A stretch of 23,799 nucleotides of DNA from Conidiobolus incongruus B7586 (Eukaryota; Entomophthoromycota; Entomophthoromycetes; Entomophthorales; Conidiobolaceae): the NCBI GenBank assembly GCA_000697335.1, contig JNEM01015183.1:1-23799 (forward strand), written 5' to 3'. A program made the translations under genes and the position numbers. How positions within the stretch are numbered: position 1 is the stretch's first letter; each line of letters begins with the position of its first letter. This document shows positions 13,737 to 23,799 of this stretch, piece after piece. The notes beneath the pieces were generated by a model. That model saw nothing but the letters and a program-made list of their open reading frames with translations. It searched no databases and had not been told where the DNA came from.

Positions 13737-13808
13737 TCCGATATGGTCCAGTGGTTAGGATTTCTCGCTTTCACCGAGACGGCCAGGGTTCGATTCCCTG
13801 TATCGGAG
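13737..13808 (+). tRNA. tRNA-Glu (anticodon TTC)
   Basis: 72-nt cloverleaf. The acceptor stem TCCGATA pairs perfectly with TATCGGA, followed by discriminator G. The anticodon stem TCTCG/CGAGA encloses the loop CTTTCAC, giving anticodon TTC (13770-13772), which reads GAA and GAG as glutamate. The T arm CCAGG-GTTCGAT-TCCCTG and D arm TGGTCCAGTGGTTAGGA supply the B and A boxes of the internal RNA polymerase III promoter. There is no intron and CCA is not encoded. A T4 run at 13827-13830 is a likely terminator. The sequence closely resembles fungal tRNA-Glu(UUC) genes such as that of yeast. Confidence 0.97.
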
Positions 13809-13826
13809 TTAGATGTTCCATTCAAA

Positions 13827-13830
13827 TTTT
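13827..13830 (+). terminator. RNA polymerase III terminator of tRNA-Glu
   Basis: First run of four T residues downstream of the tRNA, 19 nt past its 3' end. A second TTTT follows at about 13837-13840 as a backup. Confidence 0.6.
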
Positions 13831-15020
13831 CAACGATTTTCATTTACTTAATTTGATTTTTGATAATTTGAACCTTGTCACAAGATAACATATTTCATTA
13901 TTGTTGTATCTATTATAATATATTTAATACTAAATCAATTTTTATTATTAATATCTTTTCACCATATAAATTTTTATAATATTTCCTTAACGTATGTTTT
14001 AAAACTTTCAATTTCATATCAAATTTGGAATGTACTCTTTGAATACAAATCAGCTAATTTACATAATTTTAAAATTTCAGTGATATATAAATTTTATTAT
14101 CTATCCTAAATTCAATAATTCCAAAATTAAATTATAGATTTTTGCGAACAACTTTCATATTTAATATATCGATAATTAAAACTTGATTTTTATTTATTTA
14201 TTGATAGTACTAATACCTACATAGTTTTTCATTTGAGATCAAAAGTATTTAGTTGGGAATATAGCAATTGTTAATTCACTTGATATAATGGTTTAAATAC
14301 AATAGAAAAATTAATATTAAATATATATACTATATCTATTGGAATTATATTGTGTATGTCATTGATGCTTATTTCCTATTAATAATTAATTTTTTTAAAA
14401 ATATATTTATTAATCAATCAATAGTTCATAAGCTATAGTTGATCTCTATCAAATTACCCTTTGATATGGGTGAATCTTGAATATCTATTAAATTCCATAC
14501 TTTTTTATATGGTATTTATTAATATAGTAACTTTTGATGATGGAATTCCTGATCAATTGAATGAAAATAATATATTACAATAATTAATTGATTACAAATG
14601 AGATTATTTTATCGCATTGTTGTCTTTTATTTTGATTATTTTTTCAATCTATATAAAAAATAATATTTATGAAATAAATAGTTACATTTTAAAGGATGTA
14701 TATGTCGTAAAATAATATTTATTGAAATTAAAAATCTACCAAATAAATTATATGAGTTTGAAGGGGACATTATTACTCAAATCAAGCATTATAATATCAT
14801 ACATAAACTTTATTGAGCAAATATAATAATATTTTTATATCATGGTATACTTTTTTGATTAGAAATTACTTTGGTTAATGAATATCCCTAATATCCATAT
14901 TTCAATGTTAAAATATTAAATAACAGACAGAGTAGTTATTTATTTTCAATGTTGTTCCAGAATAATATCTATGTTTGGTTATCTGATTAAAATTAAATAT
15001 TCCTGCTTTTAAAAAAACTT
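13831..15020. other. AT-rich intergenic region, nothing identified
   Basis: Between the tRNA and the GST pseudogene promoter. No frame, repeat family or RNA was recognised; composition is typical of intergenic DNA in this window. Confidence 0.6.
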
Positions 15021-15021
15021 G

Positions 15022-15043
15022 TATATATAGCATGCCAAGCTCA
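15022..15043 (+). promoter_or_regulatory. Relic core promoter of the GST pseudogene
   Basis: TATATATAGCATGCCAAGCT lies 83 bp before the dead first exon. It matches the intact copy upstream of the gene at 19152 (TATAAATAGCGCGTCAAGCT) at most positions, including the CAAGCTC tail, pointing to that gene as the closest relative. Confidence 0.6.
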
Positions 15044-15104
15044 GTGAAAAATTATTAGGATTTCATTCTTTTAACTTCATAGCTCTATTAAAACTTAAAC
15101 ATAC

Positions 15105-15835
15105 ATCAATAAATCACCTATTGGAGTATAAATTAAATAATTCTGTATATTCAAATGGTTAGTTTACTACTATATTGTTAACTGATGGATCTTTCTGTTT
15201 TAATAATTTTTTGCCATTTTTAATGGTTTTGAGCTGGAAACTACACCTGTTTTCATTATACAAATCAATGGTAAAGATTCTAAATATCATTTCAAATTCC
15301 CTCTCGATCAAGCTTCTACTTTTGAAGCCTGTGGTGGATTTGTATTAACCGAATCTTCTACAGCTGCTATATATAGTAAAATAATGGTATTTCATACCTA
15401 TCATCAATTTATTTAATATATTTCATAGTCACTGAGCAAAACAAAGAGGGTACGATACTGTGATCTGCCCCTAGGGAACGCACGAAGATCAGCCAATACA
15501 TCTTAAATTGTAAAACTCTGGTTGATCAATACGACGAATTAATCTTTTGCTTATCTGGAGTATGATCAAGTACAATGAGCAAATTAAGAATTTGCCAAAT
15601 CGGTTTTCGACCATCAATTGGAGTTATATAATAATGAATTTGGTACCAAAGACTATCTCGTTAGAAACAAATTGGTACTAACTGTTATTTTCCTTTACTT
15701 CAACTTGCTCTACCTATACAGAGTGTATATCAAAGGTGATCGTAAAACTAAATACTCTTAAGCTTTCAAGTTTATGGATTGTTAATCTGAAATGAACGCC
15801 TTTGATAAAATTATTAAACATAGTAGTAATAATTT
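15105..15835 (+). pseudogene. Glutathione S-transferase (EF1Bgamma-type) pseudogene
   Basis: Dead member of the GST cluster that keeps the exon layout of the live copies. The exon 1 relic (15105-15125) is still exactly 21 nt, but its start codon is ATC instead of ATG, followed by NKSPIG and the GTAT donor. The exon 2 relic is about 15180-15375. Its first half has lost bases, and its second half reads FELETTP...FPLDQASTFEACGGFVLTESSTAAIY and ends before GTAA. Exon 3 starts at 15429 after TCATAG and opens TEQNKEGTIL, then a premature TGA at 15461-15463. Frameshifts follow near 15560 and 15590, and more stops near the end (for example in the KYS-stop and DC-stop region around 15760-15785). It still shows the DYLVRN, IFLYFNLLYLYRVYIKGDRK pattern. 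Damage is moderate, so inactivation is not ancient relative to the mariner copies. Confidence 0.92.
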
Positions 15836-17500
15836 TATTACCAAAGATATTCAAATTTCACGATTTTATTATTTTCTCTGATTATTTTTATACAATTATA
15901 TCACAATCAAAAATTTTTTTCTGTCACATGTTATGATTTTGAGGGCAATTGGTTTACTATATTAAGAAAAATAAAATCATTTAAAAAAAATACTTTTATA
16001 ATAGACATATACCATATTAGAAAAATCACTCTTCGGAACCCGATTGAATTTTGTCCATGCTCATATTTTATATTGAAATTTAACCATTCCTATTGGCTAG
16101 TGCTTTTCGATTTCTTTTTCTAGGCTTAAAAATCTCTAGTGGTGATCCATTATCAGCATTTTAACCTATATGATATTCTATCACATTATCTCAAATCTAT
16201 TTTACTATCAATAATAACAAATATGTTATTTTAGTATATATGAAATTTTCTACCATATTAAAATATTTTTATCCTATCATTACATAGATGTTTTTTACAT
16301 ATTCTTTCACAACTGTTTCAAATCATTTTGAAAACTGCAGCCTTATATAAATAAAATCAAGTTAACAGCTTATTGATGATTTTTGTTTCAATTTTAATTA
16401 TATATCATTAATAAAGATTTGTAAAATTACCTTATATACTTTTGAAAATCCAAAAATAATTTTAGAAATATTATAATAAATTTAGAATATTTTTATTGAA
16501 ATCTTCACAACACTTGGATGTGATTGGAAATTTAACATATACTATATTTAATATAAAAAATATTGCATTATCCCATTATATGCCCCTGCTATTATTATTA
16601 ATAACTGATTTTTAAAACTGATCCAACATTGTGAATGATATCTTAATATCTCAAAATAAAAAGCCTATTACCACTTAATTAAAGCACAAATATTAAATAT
16701 GATTTGTAATATAAGTTTATTTACTTAAACTTCAATTATCAAAATATTGAGTTGATTATTTGAATAATCAATCATCGCATCTATTATAAGAATTATATAA
16801 ATTATATTGTAACTAATATGAAGGGTATTTAATTATTTTAAAGATTTAGATCATCTGTTAATAATTGGTTTAAAAAGAGTTATATTATCAGCATTTTCAT
16901 ATAAATTTGATATAATTAAATTAATATTTATACTGGATAATTTTATCAGATGAAGTTTATAGAGTTTAACCTAATACAATTAATTTTTAGCTTCTAACTC
17001 CATTTAATATTGAAATTGTTTTTAAAAAGTACAAACTTGAATAATCATCCTAAGAATCAAAATTATAATATTTATTATATTCATTTTTTTTATTTGTATT
17101 TATTAATTTTAGAATTTATTCTAAAAAAATAAGAAAATGACGAATTATTCACTATATTCCTTTAATATATTTCTTCGATTCTTATTTTCAAATTATATCT
17201 CATCATTTCTAAATAATACAAGATGAAGGTAAGTCATTTAAAGAGTTTGGATATTTCTAACAAAATATTAATTTTAAATAAACAATAAATCTTTGAGCAT
17301 ATTATTGATAGTTAAAATTATCAAATGATGTACATTATGCATCAAGTATTTGTATTGATAGAGTTTTAAATATAGTATTTTGAATTTTTAAATCAGTTAA
17401 TATATAAATAGAAATTTAGGTATTAAATTTTGTTTAACGGTGATGTCATTGATGGATTAACCAATTAAATTCAATAATCAACAAGTAAGATTTATTTATC
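15836..17500. other. AT-rich intergenic region with one small unexplained coding-like scrap
   Basis: Between the GST pseudogene and the first live GST. On the minus strand 16160-16080 a stop-bounded frame reads ADNGSPLEIFKPRKRNRKAL then ANRNG: basic, nuclear-localisation-like and richer in GC than its flanks. I cannot assign it to a family. A short ATG frame at about 17136 (MTNYSLYSFN...) has no supporting feature. The last 60 bp hold the upstream promoter of the GST at 17584, including TTAACCAATTAA near 17457. Confidence 0.45.
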
Positions 17501-17510
17501 CATTGATTGA

Positions 17511-17526
17511 TATAAATAGCGTGTCA
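17511..17526 (+). promoter_or_regulatory. TATA core promoter of GST gene 1
   Basis: TATAAATAGCGTGTCA, 73 bp before the ATG. The same TATAAATAGCG(T/C)GTCA block stands 80 bp before the ATG of the next GST copy, in otherwise diverged intergenic DNA, so it is likely functional. Confidence 0.7.
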
Positions 17527-17583
17527 TTCCCAATCAATATAGTTTTATTTCTTAAATATATAACAATTTGAACTAGAGCAGTT

Positions 17584-18335
17584 ATGACTAGACCCACTAT
17601 TGGCGTATGTAGCAAATACAATTTTTGATTTCAAATTACTGACCAACATCTTTAGAAACTTCATGGACCTCTCTGCCAACACATCGTTATGAAAGCTCTC
17701 GTCGTTGCTGATCTCAGTGGCTTTGAGCTAGAAACTACTCCTGATTTCGATGTTCATGGTGATCATAAGAAGCCTGAATACTTGGCCAAGTTCCCTCTTG
17801 GGCAAACTCCAGGGTTTGAAGGCAGTGATGGATTCAACTTGGCTGAATCTTCTGCTATTGCTATTTATAGTAAGTTACTATCGCAGTATACTGGTCAATA
17901 TGTCATTAACACATATATTTAGTTGCGGAACAAAACAAAGAATCTACCCTCTTGGGCTCTAACCCACACGAACGAGCCAAGATCAACCAATATATCTTCA
18001 ACTGCGAAACTCAAGTTGATCGCTATGGTCAATTGATTCTCTACTTCATTTGGGGTATGATGAACTACGATGAACAAACCGATAGCTATGCCAAATCTAT
18101 CTTTGACCGTCACTTAGAATTTTATAACAACGAGTTAGCTGGCAAAGAATACTTGGTTGGAAACACTTTGACTTTAGCCGATATTTTCCTTTACTTCAGT
18201 TTATTATTACCTTATAGAATCTATATGAAGGAAGATCATAAGGCTAAATACCCTAACGTTGTTAAGTTCATGGATCGTTTATCAGAAATGGAAGCTTTTG
18301 CCAAAGCTATTAAGCACGCTGTTGACAGCTATTAA
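17584..18335 (+). CDS. Glutathione S-transferase, EF1Bgamma-type, copy 1
   Basis: Three exons: 17584-17604, 17656-17869, 17923-18335, giving 215 aa. The tiny first exon codes only MTRPTIG; a shorter model starting at the internal Met 19 would lose the first beta strand of the thioredoxin fold, so the 17584 start is preferred. N-domain: strand KALVVAD, cis-proline P59 in GQTPGFEG, glutathione gamma-Glu site E71-S72 in AESSAIAIY. C-domain helices: RAKINQYIFN, SIFDRHLEFYNNEL, then the GST N-capping motif TLADIFLYFS and PNVVKFMDRL. Length fits a stand-alone GST; the C-terminal EF1G domain of full-length elongation factor 1-gamma (about 400 aa) is absent, so it is probably a cytosolic detoxification or redox enzyme. 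Enzyme activity is inferred from the fold. Neighbouring copies share exon sizes and intron phases (0, then 1). Confidence 0.94.
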
Positions 18336-19070
18336 TCTGGTACAAGTTACAATTTTTGATCTTTTTACACACGATAAATTTATATTATATTTTTCCAGAT
18401 ATTCAACGAAGTTTTAATTATTTACTTATTCATATATATATCTAATTACATGCTAAGTGAAAATCTGCAACGATTAATATACATATAATTGACTTAGAGT
18501 TATGAATTAATATTAAAATTGGTCAACTAATTTATAGCATAAAATTTAATTACTTCAGTTTTATTTTTGTCATTATAGTTGTAAAAACAGACGAATTGAA
18601 TATTAATAAATTGAATTACAAAATCATTACTATTTATAAATTAAATATATTTTGTAATATTTCATGGTTGATTATTTCTAGATAATAAGAATCTAGTAAT
18701 ATTAAATTACTAACAAAACCAATACCGTATTACTAATCAAAGTTCATTGTAAATTTAATTCTTGTCTAAGAATAACGAAATCAACATCAATTTCCTTTTG
18801 AGGGATTTGTCATTCATAATATTAATAAAATTTAAACCAATTAAAAACTACTTGGAATTTAACAATTATAAATATGAATCATAAGCGAATACTTGTTTAA
18901 TTTAAATTTAGAAAATATTGTATTCAGCCATCATTAGTCCTTTGATATAAACACGAAAATTAACCAATTGGATAATTTATGAATTAAAATTTGTTTTATA
19001 ACTATGGATTGTCTTGATTGACTAATTAAAAGATTTTATTCTTACAAAATGATAATTAATCCAACTTTTA
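18336..19070. other. Spacer between the two tandem GST genes
   Basis: AT-rich, with no other gene. It carries the promoter of the second copy; TTAACCAATTGG near 18960 resembles the TTAACCAATTAA upstream of copy 1 and may be a shared CCAAT-type element. Confidence 0.5.
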
Positions 19071-19071
19071 G

Positions 19072-19093
19072 TATAAATAGCGCGTCAAGCTCC
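19072..19093 (+). promoter_or_regulatory. TATA core promoter of GST gene 2
   Basis: TATAAATAGCGCGTCAAGCT, 80 bp before the ATG. Shares TATAAATAGCG-GTCA with GST gene 1 and the CAAGCTC tail with the pseudogene promoter. Confidence 0.7.
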
Positions 19094-19151
19094 ATTTTCA
19101 AAAATCAAAATCTGATTCTTTTAATTATATACGATTTGAACTTGAATTGCT

Positions 19152-19906
19152 ATGACTAAAACAACTATTGGAGTATGATTCTAACACTTTCCCTGCTTTC
19201 ACATAAATGGCTAACTGACGATTTTATAGAAAATCTATGGACCTCTTTGCTTCCAATCTGTGATGAAAATACTTGTTGTTGCTGATCTCAGCGGATTTGA
19301 ATTGGAAACTACACCTGATTTCGATATTAAAACTGACACCAAGCTCCCTGAATATTTGGCCAAATTCCCCTTGGGCCAATCCCCTGGCTTTGAGGCTGCT
19401 GATGGATTTACTCTGACTGAGTCTTCTGCCATTGCTATTTACGGTAAGACTTTGTCGTTTGTTTTTGATCTTCCTGTTATTCATAATATTTCATAGTCGC
19501 TGAACAAAACAAAGAAACCACCTTGCTCGGCTCTACTCCCAAAGAGCGTGCGAAGGTTAATCAATATATCTTCAATTCTGAAACTCAAGTGGATCGTTTC
19601 GGCACACTAATTCTCTTGCCCATCTGGGGTTTTATGAAGTACGACGAACAAACTGATAACTTCGCCAAATCCATGTTCGATCGCCATTTGGAATACTATA
19701 ACAACGAATTTGCGAACAAAGAGTACTTGGTTGGCAACAATTTGACTTTAGCCGATATTTTCCTCTACTTCAGCTTATTATATCCCTACAGAATTTTCAT
19801 TAAAGAGGATCGTAAGGCTAAATATCCTAACGTTTTTAAGTTTATGGATCGTTTGTCCGAAATGGAACCTTTTGCTAAAGTTATTAAATATGCTGAGGAC
19901 GAGTAA
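19152..19906 (+). CDS. Glutathione S-transferase, EF1Bgamma-type, copy 2
   Basis: Three exons: 19152-19172, 19230-19443, 19497-19906, giving 214 aa. It opens MTKTTIG-KIYGPLC, where exon 2 restores the first strand before MKILVVADLSG. Glutathione-site motifs: QSPGFEAADG (cis-Pro) and TESSAIAIY (Glu-Ser). The C-domain has RAKVNQYIFNSE, MFDRHLEYYNNEF, NNLTLADIFLYFS and PNVFKFMDRLSE, ending AEDE. Most residues match copies 1 and 3; differences cluster in the substrate-side helices (ILLPIWGFMKYDEQ versus ILYFIWGMMNYDEQ), where specificity usually varies. Intact, and probably expressed from the TATA box at 19072. It is convergent with the inverted copy 3, 944 bp downstream. Confidence 0.94.
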
Positions 19907-20850
19907 ATCATTGAGAAATTTGAATCTGATGATTTATGGATATTTATATCATTTTGATTCATATAATATCATTAGCACTATTAAATCTTATAGTTATCAA
20001 TATATTATTATATTCAATAAATGTTATATCAAATCATTATTTTTGCTTTCAAATAACCTAAAATGATTCAGCAATTTTATTTTAAAGTTTTTTTCATTAT
20101 ATATATACCACGTTAATAATTATAAAGCTATATATATTTTATAAGGTATTTATATCATTATTATTTGATCCAAAAAATAACTATACTTTCAAATGTATAA
20201 GTTAATAGTATCCTTTATATTTGAGTATGAATAATTTATTATTTTAATTAATTCGATTTTTTCATTATCATAATAATATCATTACTATATTTATACATAG
20301 TTATGATTAAATATTGACCCGATATAATATAGTTTCAAACAATAATCATTGTTTATAGTTCATATTAATTCATAAGTATTCTCAATAATTTAGTCATTTT
20401 CAAACTTGATATAACCAAGCTTAATTTATTTTTCAGGTTAACTATTATATCATTACACCACTAAGAATAATAAGGATATTTAATCACTTACCCTTGAATG
20501 GAATATAATGATTGTTCAATATAATTATTTTATAATTATGAAACTTTTATTATTATTTTCTAATAATTAAAATCTTTTAATCAAATAAATTTGATATAAT
20601 AAAAAAATATTTAATAAATTTTATTATAATTATTGTTAAATCAGGAACATTTCGTAATCCTATGATATAATCACAATAACCTTTTTTTCGATTAGAGTTT
20701 TTATTATATATTTGATAGTTATTAATATTCAACAATTTTAAAAAACTAAAACTTAGTATTTAAAAGTAAATTTTATATTTAAATATAATATATTAAATTT
20801 TGATAATTAATTTAAAAAAATTTAAAGAATTAAAATAATTTCTTTTATGT
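19907..20850. other. AT-rich spacer between convergent GST genes
   Basis: Holds the 3' ends of GST copies 2 and 3. Nothing else is recognised; long A and T runs near 20760-20830. Confidence 0.6.
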
Positions 20851-21601
20851 TTAAAAACTATCTTTAGCATGCTTAATAGCATTGGAAATTACTTCCAAAT
20901 TAGTCAATCTATCCATAAATTTAGTGACATTGGGATATTTAGCCTTACGATCATCCCCAATAAAAACTTTGTAGGGATAGAACAAACTAAAGTAGAGGAA
21001 AATATCAGCTAAAGTCAAAGTATTGCCAACGAGATAATCCTTGGTAGCATATTCGTTATTGTAGAATTCCAAATGACGATCTATTAAGGAGTATGAGAAG
21101 GTTTCAGTTTCTTCGTCGCGCTTCATTAAGCCAAGAATGGGATAAAGGATCATTGAGGTATATCTATCTACTTGAGTCTCGCAGTTGTACATATATTGAT
21201 TTACTTTGGCACGTTCATTAGGAGTGGATCCTAATAAAGTAGTTTCTTTATTTTGTTCGGCAACTAAAAATCATTGTTAAAATAATTCAAATTTAATTTG
21301 TATAAATTTCTTACTATAAATAGCAATTGCAGCAGATTCACTTAAAGTAAATCCGTCAACAGATTCAAAGCTAGGAGATTGACCCAAAGGGAATTTGGCC
21401 AAATATTCAGGCGTCTTGGTATCAGTTTTAATATCGAAATCGGGAGTAGTTTCCAATTCCAATCCGCTAAGCTCGGCAACAACCAAAGCTCTCATCACCT
21501 TGGGAGTAAATAATGGTCCATAGATTTTCTGATGATATTATTAGTTTTATTGAATATTCTAGGTTTATGATGCTACTTACTCCAACAGTTAATTTAGTCA
21601 T
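20851..21601 (-). CDS. Glutathione S-transferase, EF1Bgamma-type, copy 3 (inverted)
   Basis: Three exons on the minus strand: 21601-21581, 21528-21315, 21263-20851, giving 215 aa with exon lengths of 21, 214 and 413 nt, the same as copy 1. It opens MTKLTVG-KIYGPLFTPKVMRALVVAELSG. Motifs: QSPSFESVDG (cis-Pro), SESAAIAIY (Glu-Ser site), RAKVNQYMYNCE, LIDRHLEFYNNEY, NTLTLADIFLYFS, PNVTKFMDRL. More diverged from copies 1 and 2 in the DEETETFSYS and TNLEVISNA helices, so it is likely the older branch of the local family. No lesions. Its promoter is the TATAAATACC at about 21691 (minus), 90 bp before the ATG. Confidence 0.94.
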
Positions 21602-21681
21602 GATGTTTAATTATTGATTATTGATTTAATATAAAATTAATAGATTGAAATATTATAGTTTGATCAATATCATGCCATCAA

Positions 21682-21691
21682 GGTATTTATA
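21682..21691 (-). promoter_or_regulatory. TATA box of GST gene 3
   Basis: Minus-strand TATAAATACC, 90 bp before the ATG. The TATA core is as in the other copies, but the following bases (TTGATGG) differ from the GCG(T/C)GTCA of copies 1 and 2. Confidence 0.6.
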
Positions 21692-22851
21692 CTAAATGAT
21701 AATTTTATAAAATTATGAAGTAAAGATATACATTATAAATTTTATATTATTATTCAAATGTATAACTTAACAAAAATACAGAATTATATGTGAATTTTAT
21801 ATTCATTTATAATTTAACCTAGTTTCGCTCCGTAATTTGTTTAGTTAAATTGATTAATTTTTAAAAAATTCCCAATTACTTTATTAATTATGACAGAAAA
21901 TTCATTTGCATTATTCCGGCTAATAAAAGATTAATTATGGTGATTATTAATAGAATATTAATTATATTATATTAATTCTGATGGTATCTTGAAACGTGGA
22001 AATTTTTAATCACACAATATAAAGCTTTTGTAGTTTCATTAATTTAGCTAAAATTTATGCATGATATAAATATGATTCATATTTTGATATTGGGAATTAA
22101 TAGAAGAGCTCCTTGATTTTTTCTTTATTAATTGAGGTTTTTATATTTTCAAAACCAATTTTTTTAATACTCAACAGAGAAAATTTCAAAATTGAATTCT
22201 AAAAGTTGGTATATGATTGATATGTAACTAAAGAAAATTACAAGAATTGTAATTTTTCTTGAATATCTGATATATTGATAAATTTTATTTATAACTAATA
22301 TAAATGATAAGATCAATATAATAGTGAATTCAATATATTTTGATTTTTTTAAAAAAATATTTAGATCTTAATATATCATAAAATATAATATTCAACCTTC
22401 TAATAAACATTACGACATTTTATATTATTATAATTATTCTCAAATTTTAGTCTCAAATAATAATAATTAGAATTTGATTTTCAAAATGATTGTTACTTTA
22501 ATATAATAATAATTAATAATCGAGTTTAATTTATCATTTATCAAGATAATGATTTGGAATTTACTAGTTTGTCTAACAAGTTAATGTGCTTATTTATTTG
22601 TATACTATTAGAATATAATAATAATTGGATATTGAATATAATCTTATATAAATATTATGTGTGGAAATCATACTAATATTTTTACTAATATTTTTCCTAA
22701 ATCACAATCATTAATTTATAACACAAACTTGTATAGATCTCATTTCAACCATTATCATTATTTAACTGATTAATGAAAGTGATTAATTCAAATCATATAT
22801 ATATATAATCAAATACATTACAATTTGTTTGAATTATAAATATTAGTATAG
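21692..22851. other. AT-rich region between GST copy 3 and the right mariner copy
   Basis: No gene recognised. Contains a short (TA)n run near 22797-22809. Flank of the transposon begins at about 22852. Confidence 0.6.
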
Positions 22852-23799
22852 AATTAAGAAATGGCAAATTTTTTAATTTCTGATCTTTCAAACATATTAT
22901 ATATTTTGAAAGATTTTTTTATATATAAAATATATAGGAAAATAAATATTTTCAAATTATATATATATTTAATTTTAATTATTTTTTTATTAAAATATTT
23001 TGATTTTAAAATTTACACTTAAATTTAATTATGCTTAAACTAGATAGTGATTATCAAAAGGCTTTCATTTTTGTATTTTTAAAACTTAATTATAAACCCT
23101 TTAAAACTATTTAAAACTTGTAAATAACTTATAAAGATAATGTTTTATTTAAAATTACCATATATTATTAAATTTGAAATTTTAAAATTAGAAGGGAAAT
23201 TATTTAAAATTTACTAAAATCCAAAAGATTAATTTTTATTATTACTTTTTCACTTGTAAATAAAATAAAAAATATATTAAGAAATATTTTTTTATTTTTG
23301 TTAAAGAAATATTAAAGTAATTTAATATTAATTATATAAATATATTATATATACTTAAGTTTAAATTTAATTTGATTAATAAAAATATAAAATAAATATC
23401 TTAACATTTAACAAAAGTTTAAAAAAAATTAAAGTAACTATAGTTAAACTAAATTTATTAAGGTATAACTAAGGACAAAGGTTTTTACAATAAATACTTA
23501 TAATTAATAAATCTTAAATTCCTTTATATAATCTTTTACTTAAAAATAAACAAGATATTAAGTTAAGTTAAATTAATCCCCTTTATAAATTCTAATAAAT
23601 AAATATTATAAAAATATAAATAAATATTAATTATTATAATAAATTATAATAGTATGTTATTTTCTTATTTAATATCTTAAGAAAAATTAATTAATAATAA
23701 ATTATATATTTTTTTTAAATAAAATAATTTTTAAATGGTATTTTCAATATAAACTAAAGATACTTATTATTTTATATAATAATTATAAAATATATAAAG
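22852..23799 (+). mobile_element. Decayed mariner transposon copy C (3' end beyond window)
   Basis: Starts with a terminal repeat at 22852-22895 (ATGGCAAATTTTTTAATT at 22861), matched in inverted sense by 1881-1926, followed by a 10-bp palindrome (ATCTTTCAAA at 22883-22892 and TTTGAAAGAT at 22905-22914). From about 23040 to the end it aligns base for base, with scattered substitutions and small gaps, to window positions about 23-780 of copy A, same orientation. Examples are TTATCAAAAG[G/T]CTTT, AAAAGATTAATTTTNA, TTATTAAGGTATAA and AAATATTAATTATTATAATA. The window stops in the block equivalent to the second catalytic Asp (ILIILYNNYKIYK against EPIILHDNYKIHK in A). Many stops are present, and it is non-autonomous. 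Very AT-rich compared with its flanks. Confidence 0.85.

Noticed and set aside
17136-17225. Short ATG frame MTNYSLYSFN ending before ATGAAGGTAAGT
   Set aside because: The GTAAGT looks like a donor, but there is no homologous protein, no second exon that fits, and composition is like intergenic DNA.
19872-20066. 64-codon frame overlapping the end of GST copy 2
   Set aside because: Out-of-frame continuation past the true stop, low-complexity, not conserved in the other GST copies.

Overview
This is a very AT-rich nuclear segment of a eukaryote, most likely an early-diverging fungus. The signs are short introns (mostly 48-73 nt, one of 190 nt) with fungal-type splice sites, a PAK/STE20-type kinase of the size of fission-yeast Pak1/Shk1, a mitochondrial-type carnitine acetyltransferase, small EF1Bgamma-type glutathione S-transferases and a DM9-domain protein. 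An Entomophthoromycotina-like fungus (for example the Conidiobolus group) would fit, but this lineage guess is inference from composition and gene content.

Layout. Positions 1-1930 hold two heavily decayed mariner (DDE, D34D) transposon copies, tail to tail, apparently nested. The PAK/STE20 kinase gene (minus strand, 10 exons, 654 aa) lies at 2856-5311. A 3.3 kb AT-rich interval follows, with a few weak retroelement-like scraps, then an intronless DM9 (DUF3421) gene at 8724-9209 with its own TATA box. A four-exon carnitine O-acetyltransferase gene (minus, 627 aa) is at 10345-12527 and a tRNA-Glu(TTC) gene at 13737-13808. From 15020 to 21700 there is a cluster of four related GST genes: one pseudogene and two intact copies on the plus strand, and one intact inverted copy on the minus strand. 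All four have the same three-exon layout (a 21-nt first exon, an exon 2 of 214 nt in the intact copies, and a roughly 410-nt last exon) and a TATA box 73-90 bp before the start. From about 22852 to the window end there is a third mariner copy, in the same orientation as the first, so the gene block is bracketed by direct repeats.

How the parts relate. The genes are not an operon. The kinase (Cdc42/Rac signalling), the acetyltransferase (acetyl-unit shuttle) and the DM9 protein (possible lectin) look like independent loci. The GST cluster is a local gene family made by tandem and inverted duplication, with one member dead. The most unusual features are the transposon bracket with extreme AT saturation (RIP-like or mutation-bias decay), a GC-AG intron in the kinase, and the GST birth-and-death array with conserved core promoters. 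I did not find a convincing new multi-gene system.
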